Source: MWFE01 sp964481075
GTDB lineage: Bacteria; Bacteroidota; Bacteroidia; Bacteroidales; Tenuifilaceae
Assembly (NCBI GenBank): GCA_964481075.1
Contig: CAYZSD010000149.1
Location: 1 to 8,388 of the forward strand
Length of the DNA: 8,388 bases
Reading direction: 5' to 3'
The position numbers were made by a program, and so were the translations under genes. Positions 1-6,174 of the stretch are shown here, in pieces; positions within the stretch are counted from its first letter, which is position 1, and every line of letters starts with the position of its first letter. The notes under the pieces were generated by a model. It was not told the DNA's origin, ran no database searches, and was given only the letters and a program-made list of their open reading frames with translations.

Positions 1-1299
1 ATGTACCAAAATGCAATCGATACAACAAAAGGAGGTTTTAAACCAATTCTTTACAAAGGGTTAGCCCTTAGGAAGTTTAGTATAGTTGACGGGTATTTCA
101 GTCAGCTAGAAAAGAAGGGAGGGAATCAGTTGACAGTTGTCAATGATTTAGATTTTTTGCTTTTAAACTTCTCACTTCCAAAGGATAGCACTGTTTCAAT
201 CAAGAACTTTAAGTTCGATAAAATAGAACTTACCTCATCAAAGATAATTTATTCAAAGAGAAAGGCGCTCTACTCTTTTGGCGTTGATTCTGTTTATATC
301 TCAACAGCAAGGAGGTATTGCAAATTTCAGGGTGTAAAGATTATGCCAAACCATTCAAAGGATAGATTTGGCAAAGTGGTAGGAAAAGAAACTACAAGAA
401 TTGAGGGAAGAATAGTAAATATTTCAATACATAATGTTGATCTAGAAACATTTCTTCAAAAGAATATTCTTCTGGTAGGGAAAGTACATGTAAACAAGTT
501 TGCTGTCAGCATGTTCAAAGACAAGCGGTTACCCCGTCCAGTCGATAACCCTGAAGTGCCTTTACCCCAAGATCTTATTAATAGTATCAAGCTACCCTTC
601 CGGGTCGATTCTATCGTTTGTACAACAGGGCTTCTTTCATTTGAAAGCCTTTTGCCTGGCGCAGATCGATCGGGGTCATTGTATATTGCAAAAGCAAACT
701 TTACACTTGACAACATAACAAACATTCCAAGTGAAACAGCCGAGGATCTCAACGTTAGCATTAGTGGAATGCTTATGGGCGAGGGAAAGATGGATGCAAG
801 GATTAGCTTCCCGCTTCAAGATTCCAATAAGCCAATATCCTACTCGGGGCAAATTTTAAGAATGGACCTCACAAAGCTTAACTCTTTTCTACAACCAACA
901 GCCTTTCTCGGAATAAAATCAGGGAAGCTCGTCAGCCTGAATTTTAATGCAGAAGCTAATGAAAAAAAGGCAACAGGAGAACTTAGAATTCATTATAAAG
1001 ACCTGAATATTAGCGTTCAAAAGTTTAGAAACCGACAAATTGTTGAGAATAGCAATTACGAGTGGTTGCTCAACATGTTGGTTAATAGTTTGTTAATTAA
1101 AAAAGATAACCCTACCAGGAAGAATGAACTAAGGGTGGGAACTATTGATTTTGAAAGGGATAATACAAGACCCGTTACCCATTATATAATTCAGAGCATC
1201 CTTTCTGGTGTTCCTGAAAGCCTTGGTATTCCGCTAAAAATTAGAAAGAAGCACATGGATAAGAAGAAGGAAGGATTTTCACATAAAGGTTCAAAATAG
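1..1299 (+). CDS. AsmA/DUF748-like envelope protein, C-terminal part (5' end probably outside window)
   Basis: The visible 432 residues resemble the C-terminal part of the large AsmA/DUF748-type proteins of Bacteroidota, which are anchored in the inner membrane and extend into the periplasm. No enzymatic role is implied. Supporting features are a segment around residues 164-180 ending in DKRLPRP, a following stretch (about 198-230) of the type LPFRVDSI...GLLSFE, alternating beta-strand character throughout, and a basic C-terminus. The frame is open from the first base and its ATG sits exactly at base 1, but there is no signal peptide or N-terminal membrane helix, which this family normally has. 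The true start is therefore probably upstream and this ATG is internal; that is an inference. The stop lies seven bases before the sirtuin start, which suggests co-transcription. The family call rests on pattern recognition only and could also be described as a TamB-like beta-rich protein. Confidence 0.55.
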   Translation: MYQNAIDTTKGGFKPILYKGLALRKFSIVDGYFSQLEKKGGNQLTVVNDLDFLLLNFSLPKDSTVSIKNFKFDKIELTSSKIIYSKRKALYSFGVDSVYISTARRYCKFQGVKIMPNHSKDRFGKVVGKETTRIEGRIVNISIHNVDLETFLQKNILLVGKVHVNKFAVSMFKDKRLPRPVDNPEVPLPQDLINSIKLPFRVDSIVCTTGLLSFESLLPGADRSGSLYIAKANFTLDNITNIPSETAEDLNVSISGMLMGEGKMDARISFPLQDSNKPISYSGQILRMDLTKLNSFLQPTAFLGIKSGKLVSLNFNAEANEKKATGELRIHYKDLNISVQKFRNRQIVENSNYEWLLNMLVNSLLIKKDNPTRKNELRVGTIDFERDNTRPVTHYIIQSILSGVPESLGIPLKIRKKHMDKKKEGFSHKGSK

Positions 1300-1306
1300 C
1301 ATTACG

Positions 1307-2008
1307 ATGTCAAAGAAAAAACTTGTTATTCTAACAGGAGCAGGTATTTCGGCAGAGAGTGGGATTCGAACTTTTCGCGATATGGGTGGACTATGGGAGG
1401 AGTACGATGTGATGGAGGTGGCAAGCCCTGAAGCTTGGCGAAAGAATCCAGAGCTAGTTCAGCGATTCTATAACGAACGCCGAAGACAACTTTTTACAGT
1501 TGAGCCCAATCAAGGACATTTTTCTCTTGCTAAAGCCGAAACGGATTTCGACGTTTATATTATCACACAGAATGTTGACAACCTTCACGAACGGGCTGGC
1601 AGCTCAAAGGTACTTCACCTTCATGGCGAGTTAACTAAAGCGCGCTCAACGGTTGACCCAAGTATAGTGTATGAAATTGGTGATAAAGATATTCTCATGG
1701 GCGATACCTGTGAGAAGGGGTCACAGCTCCGACCCCACATCGTTTGGTTCGGTGAGGCGGTTCCAGCAATTGCCGAAGCAGCAGAAATCTCGGCAATGGC
1801 CGATGTTTTTGCTGTTATTGGCACCTCCCTAAATGTTTATCCTGCAGCAGGTTTACTCGACTATGCACCAAAAGGAATTCCAATTTTCTTGGTCGATCCC
1901 AATGACGTTGCTGTGTATTCAAGATTCGATATCACTTTCATAAAAGCACCTGCTTCTTCGGGTGTTCCTAAAATGCTGGAAATCATAAGGCAAAACCACT
2001 TGCTGTAA
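1307..2008 (+). CDS. cobB: NAD-dependent protein deacylase, class III sirtuin (CobB/SIRT5 type)
   Basis: This 233-residue cytoplasmic enzyme should remove acyl groups from protein lysines, consuming NAD+ and releasing nicotinamide and O-acyl-ADP-ribose. The Rossmann-fold NAD motifs are complete: GAGISAESGIRTFRD at residues 11-25, TQNVDNLHERAG at 87-98 with LHG at 105-107 (H106 the predicted catalytic base), and GTSLN at 172-176. FYNERRRQ at 54-61 supplies the Y55-x-x-R58 pair which, in E. coli CobB and SIRT5, recognises succinyl/malonyl groups, so desuccinylase or demalonylase activity is likely. The zinc module is degenerate: between LHG and RPHIVWFGE (142-150) there is one cysteine, C135, instead of four. 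The length fits the compact bacterial type. ATG at 1307 is chosen because the nucleotide-binding motif begins directly after it. It follows the AsmA-like gene by seven bases. The symbol is given by resemblance to E. coli CobB. Confidence 0.93.
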   Translation: MSKKKLVILTGAGISAESGIRTFRDMGGLWEEYDVMEVASPEAWRKNPELVQRFYNERRRQLFTVEPNQGHFSLAKAETDFDVYIITQNVDNLHERAGSSKVLHLHGELTKARSTVDPSIVYEIGDKDILMGDTCEKGSQLRPHIVWFGEAVPAIAEAAEISAMADVFAVIGTSLNVYPAAGLLDYAPKGIPIFLVDPNDVAVYSRFDITFIKAPASSGVPKMLEIIRQNHLL

Positions 2009-2027
2009 AGAAAATATTTCCATTTGC

Positions 2028-2058
2028 TTGACTGGTATAGCTGGAAATTATACATTTG
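2028..2058 (+). promoter_or_regulatory. Predicted Bacteroidota-type promoter for the histidine kinase/regulator operon
   Basis: TACATTTG at 2051-2058 matches the Bacteroidota -7 consensus TAnnTTTG exactly. TTG at 2028-2030 lies 20 bases upstream, which suits the -33 element. The site sits in the 92-base gap between the sirtuin stop and the kinase start, leaving roughly 35 bases of leader. It would make the two-component pair a transcription unit separate from the sirtuin. Evidence is sequence match only. Confidence 0.55.
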
Positions 2059-2086
2059 TTTACTATCGTTTTTGCTTATTGATTGC

Positions 2087-2092
2087 AAGGGA
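2087..2092 (+). promoter_or_regulatory. Ribosome binding site deciding the histidine kinase start
   Basis: AAGGGA lies eight bases before ATG 2101. This favours that ATG over the in-frame TTG at 2083, which would add six residues before the signal peptide and would place this Shine-Dalgarno-like site inside the coding region. Such sites are weakly used in Bacteroidota, so the signal peptide position is the stronger argument. Confidence 0.45.
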
Positions 2093-2100
2093 TTTTTGGT

Positions 2101-3846
2101 ATGTTTAGATTTTTATTAATTCCTTCACTGTTACTATTTATAAGTATTTCTGCTTTTTCAAGCATTGATTCTTTGTTGTCTGAAATAAAGCATAAACCCA
2201 TTGGTAATCAGTTAGAAATTTTGGCAAATTTGCCCTTCGACCTTATTGTAAGTAACAGCCAAAGGCTAATACCTGTTTTTCACGAACATATTCTTGTTGC
2301 TTCTCGACAAAGGAATACTGATTTGCTTGCTAAACTTTATATCAATCTTAGTTTAGTTTACTACTACAGAGGAAAGTACGACGAAAACCTTTTCTATGGA
2401 CTTAAAGCCATACAACTGCTCGATAGCCTAAAAGAATTGAGTAAACTCGGAACTATGTACGGTGAGCTGGGATATCAAACAAAACGAAGGGATTTGGCTA
2501 AGGCCTTTGAGTTAATGCGAAAGGGCAAAAGAATACTTGAAGATATTGGAGAAAATGAGCCACTTGCTAAGATATACGACAATTATGGCGTTTTGCACGA
2601 AATAAACGAAAACTACGATAGTGCACTATTTTTCTATCGTAAGGCTCTGTATATTAAGAAAGAGATGCAGGATAGCTTAGGGATTCCCTTTAGCCTTAAT
2701 AATATCTTTTCGTTGTATCTTATCACGAATCGCTTTGATTCAGCACAGTGGTATCTGAATCAATCTACTATCATCCGTCAAAGAAGAAACGATCAGCATG
2801 GACTTGCCGAGAACTATACCTACCAAGGAGATTTTTTTGTTCAAACAGAGCAATACCACAAAGCAATTGAATTTTACAAAAAGGCACTAAAACTAGCTGA
2901 CCAGTATGGTTATACTTTCCTTTTGCAAAACCTTTACAAAAACATTTCGCTAGCTTTCGAATTGACGGAGAACTATATTGAGGCACTTAACTATCAAAAA
3001 CTTCATAAGCAGTATCACGACAGCATTGTAAACATTGAAACAAATGCAACCATTGCAAACTTGCAGATTCAATTTGAAACGGCTGAAAAGGAAAAGGAGT
3101 TGGCACTTAAGAATCAGGAACTTGTTCGTGAAAGAGCAACAAAATCGACCATAGCTGTTCTTTCGATTTTGCTAATAGTCACAATTCTATTGTTTTATAG
3201 ATACAAGCAGTTAATAGCAAGAAGGAATGAAAGGATAAGAATACAGAACGCACTGATTGAGGGAGAACAGTCCGAGCGAAACAGGCTTGCCCTTGAACTT
3301 CACGATGGTGTAGCAAACGACTTGAATTCGATAATAATTGCCATGAGCAATGATTATTTAGAGAGCAATGCAAGGGTTGAAAAAGGAATTGAAAAGCTAC
3401 GGGATGCCCATCAAACTGTCAGAAAACTTTCGCATACGCTAATGCCAAGAAGCTTAAAAGATAAGGGCCTTATTGCTGCTATCGAGGAACTGGTTGCCAG
3501 TTTTTCAAGTGAAAAACTGATTATATCCTTTCAAAATCAAGGGGTTGGTGTAGCGCTTCGCAATGTAATTGAATTCAATGTCTTTCGAATAATTCAGGAA
3601 TCAATCAATAATATTATTAAACACTCGAAAGCTAGTCATGTACTTATTGATTTTAATGTTATTGATGGTTTACTTATGCTAAGTATCGAGGACAATGGAA
3701 TAGGTTTTAGGCAAAGCGAAGTAAATGACACTAATAGCTGGGGAATTAGCAATATAAGTAACAGGGTGAAAATGCTAGAAGGGAATTTGCATATCAGATC
3801 AGAACCGGGTGGTGGAACAACCATCGATATTCAAATACCACTTTAA
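2101..3846 (+). CDS. TPR-containing sensor histidine kinase (NarL/LuxR-partner type, HisKA_3)
   Basis: This 581-residue membrane sensor kinase should autophosphorylate on histidine and pass the phosphate to the response regulator encoded 11 bases downstream. In order: a signal peptide at about 1-20; a TPR array at about 70-310, with units such as YRGKYDENLFYGLKAIQLL and YHKAIEFYKKALKLA, expected in the periplasm; a charged coiled coil at about 314-346; one transmembrane helix at about 349-370; and a cytoplasmic HisKA_3 domain with RNRLALELHDG, where H401 is the phospho-acceptor. The HATPase_c domain follows, with QESINNIIKHS near 499-509 (N box), DNGIGF at 531-536 (G1 box) and GGGT at 570-573. 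All catalytic boxes are intact. The ATG start is chosen because it is preceded by AAGGGA and opens directly into the signal peptide. The signal sensed cannot be read from the sequence; the TPRs suggest a peptide or protein ligand. Confidence 0.93.
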   Translation: MFRFLLIPSLLLFISISAFSSIDSLLSEIKHKPIGNQLEILANLPFDLIVSNSQRLIPVFHEHILVASRQRNTDLLAKLYINLSLVYYYRGKYDENLFYGLKAIQLLDSLKELSKLGTMYGELGYQTKRRDLAKAFELMRKGKRILEDIGENEPLAKIYDNYGVLHEINENYDSALFFYRKALYIKKEMQDSLGIPFSLNNIFSLYLITNRFDSAQWYLNQSTIIRQRRNDQHGLAENYTYQGDFFVQTEQYHKAIEFYKKALKLADQYGYTFLLQNLYKNISLAFELTENYIEALNYQKLHKQYHDSIVNIETNATIANLQIQFETAEKEKELALKNQELVRERATKSTIAVLSILLIVTILLFYRYKQLIARRNERIRIQNALIEGEQSERNRLALELHDGVANDLNSIIIAMSNDYLESNARVEKGIEKLRDAHQTVRKLSHTLMPRSLKDKGLIAAIEELVASFSSEKLIISFQNQGVGVALRNVIEFNVFRIIQESINNIIKHSKASHVLIDFNVIDGLLMLSIEDNGIGFRQSEVNDTNSWGISNISNRVKMLEGNLHIRSEPGGGTTIDIQIPL

Positions 3847-3857
3847 TACTCAGGTGT

Positions 3858-4535
3858 ATGGAAAGAATAAAGCTGATTATTGCCGACGACCACCCTATGG
3901 TTATCGATGGCCTTGAAAACTACTTTAAAACCTTTGATGAGATTAAAGTTGTTGCTACCACAACCAACCTGAGTCAGGTTATCCCCCTGGTAAGTATTCA
4001 TTGCCCCGACATTCTCCTTCTCGACTACCACTTTATTCATGATGAGAACATTACAGGCCTAGATGTTTGTAAAGAGATTGTTTCAAGGTTTAGTGATACA
4101 AGAGTTATCATCATATCATCGTTTGCCGAGGTTAGCCTAATCAGGGATTTCATCAATGCCGGGGCAAGGGGGTATCTTTTAAAAACTGCCACACGCTTGG
4201 AGTACATCGATGCCATACTCAATGTTTTCGCTGGAGGCGAATCGTTTGGCAGAGATATCAGGGAGTTGCTGGTTAAGAGTCGCTTAGAAACGTCAAACTC
4301 TGATGGCATTAAGTTTACAAAAACAGAGAAAGAAGTCCTTAAGCTTATCATTCAGGGCGATTCCACACAGGAGATTGCAAAAAAACTTTTTCGTGAAAAA
4401 TCAACCATTGACTCTCATCGTAAGAGCATCCTATCAAAATTTCACCTTATGGACGTAGGAAATCCCAATCCATCGAAGAATATTTCGCACTACATAGCAA
4501 AATTCAACCTATCAGTTAGGATAGATCATCTTTGA
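3858..4535 (+). CDS. Response regulator, NarL/LuxR family
   Basis: This 225-residue DNA-binding regulator is the likely phosphotransfer partner of the preceding kinase. The receiver domain spans about residues 4-120: D10 and D11 form the acidic pocket, D56 in ILLLD is the phospho-acceptor, S87 is the conserved Ser/Thr switch residue, and K109 in GYLLK is the invariant lysine. A GerE/LuxR-type helix-turn-helix follows at about 152-215 (FTKTEKEVLKLIIQG, then STQEIAKKL and STIDSHRKSILSKF). Two details are slightly unusual. The loop after D56 has about three extra residues before the conserved glycine (G67), and a short stretch (GNPNPSKN) lengthens the region before the last helix. The gene starts 11 bases after the kinase stop, so the pair is almost certainly one operon. 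Targets are unknown. Confidence 0.93.
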   Translation: MERIKLIIADDHPMVIDGLENYFKTFDEIKVVATTTNLSQVIPLVSIHCPDILLLDYHFIHDENITGLDVCKEIVSRFSDTRVIIISSFAEVSLIRDFINAGARGYLLKTATRLEYIDAILNVFAGGESFGRDIRELLVKSRLETSNSDGIKFTKTEKEVLKLIIQGDSTQEIAKKLFREKSTIDSHRKSILSKFHLMDVGNPNPSKNISHYIAKFNLSVRIDHL

Positions 4536-4539
4536 TTTT

Positions 4540-4582
4540 TCGAAAAACAGCATCATGTGATGGCATCATCCCTGTTTTTCGA
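4540..4582. repeat. Perfect 11-bp inverted repeat, possible terminator or operator after the regulator gene
   Basis: TCGAAAAACAG at 4540-4550 and CTGTTTTTCGA at 4572-4582 are exact reverse complements. Between them, CATCA at 4551-4555 pairs with TGATG at 4558-4562, and that TGATG can alternatively pair with CATCA at 4564-4568. It begins five bases after the response regulator stop, so a transcription terminator is plausible. However, the T-run lies inside the stem and the + strand continues with CCAAAAAA, so it is not a classic intrinsic terminator. The right arm overlaps the first 33-base repeat. Confidence 0.5.
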
Positions 4583-4701
4583 CCAAAAAAACTCTATATC
4601 ATACTTGATTTATAACCATATTTTCTTAGCATTAACCCTGATATTTAGCCAAAAATAATTAAAAACACCCCTGATTATTGACCAAAATATTTTATATTTG
4701 T
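4570..4701. repeat. Four degenerate 33-base tandem repeats upstream of the ATPase gene
   Basis: Units start at 4570, 4603, 4636 and 4669, exactly 33 bases apart. The first 19 or so bases of each resemble CCCTGATTTTTGACCAAAA and the rest is variable AT-rich sequence. By eye over 21 bases, unit 1 matches unit 4 at 17 positions, unit 3 matches unit 4 at 15, and the weakest, unit 2 (ACTTGATTTATAACCATAT), matches unit 4 at 13. A looser copy starts near 4530 but is out of register. The spacing is about three DNA turns, so bound proteins would sit on one face of the helix. The array ends in the presumed ATPase promoter, which suggests an operator. No function is known to me. Confidence 0.7.
4693..4700 (+). 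promoter_or_regulatory. Predicted -7 element of the ATPase promoter
   Basis: TATATTTG matches the Bacteroidota TAnnTTTG -7 consensus exactly and lies 29 bases before ATG 4730. No good TTG-type -33 element stands at the usual distance; the CCCTGA of the last 33-base repeat occupies that place. That arrangement would suit a promoter controlled by a factor binding the repeats. Confidence 0.5.
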
Positions 4702-4729
4702 CAAAAAATAAACGAATTACAAAAGCAGG

Positions 4730-6058
4730 ATGAAACGTGATATTATCCAGTCATTAATCAATTGGAAGAATGATGAGAATCGTCGGCCCTTGCTATTAAG
4801 AGGGGCAAGGCAAACGGGTAAGACTTATATCATCAAGTATTTTGGAGAAAGAGAGTTTCAGGATATTGTTACATTGAACTTTGAAAGGAATCCTGAGTAC
4901 AAGGAGGTTTTCGTGAGTTACAACCCACAGGAAGTTGTTGAAAGGATATCGTTATTTGTTGGTAAACAAATAAAAGCAGGTAGAACGCTTCTTTTTTTTG
5001 ATGAAATACAGGAGAGTCCAAAGGCTATCATGTCGCTGAGATACTTCTATGAAGAGATGCCAAAGTTGCATGTAGTGGGGGCTGGATCGTTACTTGAATT
5101 TGCGTTGAACAGCGAAAATTGTCGTGTTCCCATAGGGCGTATTCAGTATATGTATTTGAAACCAATGTCTTTCGGCGAATTTCTCGATGCCATGAACGAG
5201 GGAATGCTAAGAAAGCATGTTTCTGATATAAAAAATTTGGAAAGCATCCCAAAAGGGTTACACGATAAGCTTAATGAACTACTAAGGAAGTACTTTTTGA
5301 TTGGAGGGATGCCTGCCGTAATGAAAGACTACATTGAAAATAAGGATATATTGAGATGCCAGAGAATCCAGCAGAATCTGATTCAAACATTTATTGATGA
5401 TTTCAGCAAATACGCACGTGCCTCAAAGCATAAATATCTAGAAAAGGTCTTCTATTCAGTACCAGCGCAGGTTGGCAACAAGTATAAGTATTCCAATGTT
5501 GATAGTTCTGTTAAGTCCCGAGACCTAAAGGAGGCCGTTGAGTTACTTGAAAATGCAGGAATTGTTACCAGAGTCAAATGCACAAGCGGTTCGGCATTGC
5601 CACTTGAGGCTGAGGCAAAAACTGACTTCTACAAACTTCTTTTTATCGATATAGGCTTACTACATGCAATTTGCGGAATATATCTAGAAACAGTAATGCA
5701 GAACGATTTTACTGCAATTTTTAGCGGAAAAGTAACCGAGCAATTCGCTGGACAGCAACTAATATGCTTAACTCCGTACGAAATAAAACCAAACCTATAC
5801 TACTGGGTTCGAGAAGCAAGGGGTAGTAAGGCAGAAATCGATTTTTTAATCTCTAAGGGTACAGAAATAATCCCCATTGAGGTAAAATCAGGGCAAAAGG
5901 GGACGCTAAAAAGCTTGTTATCCTTCATTGAAAAGTACCATCCAAAAAAGGCTCTTAAAATCTCCCAAGCACCCTACTCGATTTCTAATCCAATAGTTAA
6001 TCTACCTTTATATTCGATTGAAGTGTTAAATTCGGCAGCAGCTGAGAGTACAAACTAG
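4730..6058 (+). CDS. AAA family ATPase (AAA_14) with C-terminal DUF4143 nuclease-like domain
   Basis: This 442-residue cytoplasmic ATPase belongs to a family abundant in Bacteroidota and archaea whose cellular role is not established. The Walker A motif is GARQTGKT at residues 25-32, Walker B is LLFFDE at 87-92, and VVGAGSLLEF at 115-124 fits sensor 1. The DUF4143 region takes up the second half. Near its end, EIDFLI (D371) and IPIEVKSG (E384, K386) give the spaced D...E-x-K pattern of PD-(D/E)XK-fold nucleases, so residual or real nuclease activity is possible but unproven. The length is normal and the frame is intact. ATG 4730 is used because Walker A follows about 25 residues later, as expected. 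The gene stands alone behind the 33-base repeats and its own -7 element. Members are often scattered singletons, so horizontal acquisition is conceivable, but no transfer marks are visible. Confidence 0.9.
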   Translation: MKRDIIQSLINWKNDENRRPLLLRGARQTGKTYIIKYFGEREFQDIVTLNFERNPEYKEVFVSYNPQEVVERISLFVGKQIKAGRTLLFFDEIQESPKAIMSLRYFYEEMPKLHVVGAGSLLEFALNSENCRVPIGRIQYMYLKPMSFGEFLDAMNEGMLRKHVSDIKNLESIPKGLHDKLNELLRKYFLIGGMPAVMKDYIENKDILRCQRIQQNLIQTFIDDFSKYARASKHKYLEKVFYSVPAQVGNKYKYSNVDSSVKSRDLKEAVELLENAGIVTRVKCTSGSALPLEAEAKTDFYKLLFIDIGLLHAICGIYLETVMQNDFTAIFSGKVTEQFAGQQLICLTPYEIKPNLYYWVREARGSKAEIDFLISKGTEIIPIEVKSGQKGTLKSLLSFIEKYHPKKALKISQAPYSISNPIVNLPLYSIEVLNSAAAESTN

Positions 6059-6068
6059 ACTCTAATAC

Positions 6069-6090
6069 CCCTATTTGTAGGGAGGTTTTC
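6069..6090 (+). terminator. Possible terminator after the ATPase gene
   Basis: CCCTA at 6069-6073 and TAGGG at 6078-6082 form a five-pair stem with a TTTG loop, followed by AGGTTTTCTT. It lies 10 bases beyond the ATPase stop. The stem is short and the T-run imperfect, so this is a weak candidate. Confidence 0.35.
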
Positions 6091-6110
6091 TTGCTGCTAT
6101 TTCATTATTC

Positions 6111-6169
6111 ATAGGGTTTTATTGCCTTTTGTTTGAGCATAATTTTATGCCAATAAACCAAAACCCTAT
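6111..6169. repeat. Nested inverted repeats upstream of the secreted-protein gene
   Basis: ATAGGGTTTT at 6111-6120 and AAAACCCTAT at 6160-6169 are perfect reverse complements. Inside them ATTG (6121-6124) faces CAAT (6151-6154), and GCATAA (6137-6142) faces TTATGC (6145-6150). The right outer arm ends five bases before ATG 6175. As RNA it could fold over the start region; as DNA it could be an operator. No TAnnTTTG element is present in this gap; the nearest is TAATTTTA at 6140-6147, inside the structure. Confidence 0.5.
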
Positions 6170-6174
6170 TTGCT

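Noticed and set aside
456..761. 101-codon minus-strand frame inside the AsmA-like gene
   Set aside because: It has no domain, no ribosome site and no neighbouring minus-strand genes, and lies within a frame of normal Bacteroidota protein character.
1307..2008. Sirtuin as part of an anti-phage system (Thoeris-like or SIR2-based)
   Set aside because: It is a compact CobB-type deacylase with acyl-recognition residues, next to an envelope gene, and has no defence partner such as TIR, HerA or Argonaute nearby.
2083..2100. TTG at 2083 as the start of the histidine kinase
   Set aside because: It would add MQGIFG before the signal peptide and would bury the AAGGGA site. ATG 2101 fits both the ribosome site and the signal peptide better.
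4037..4351. 104-codon minus-strand frame inside the response regulator gene
   Set aside because: The opposite strand encodes an intact receiver and HTH protein with all conserved residues, so this frame is a by-product of that coding sequence.
4570..4701. CRISPR array
   Set aside because: The units are contiguous and degenerate, with no unique spacers between exact repeats, and no cas gene is present.
4536..6110. ATPase gene as an insertion element with terminal inverted repeats
   Set aside because: I compared the 4536-4600 region with 6059-6120 by eye and found no matching inverted ends and no target-site duplication. No transposase is present.
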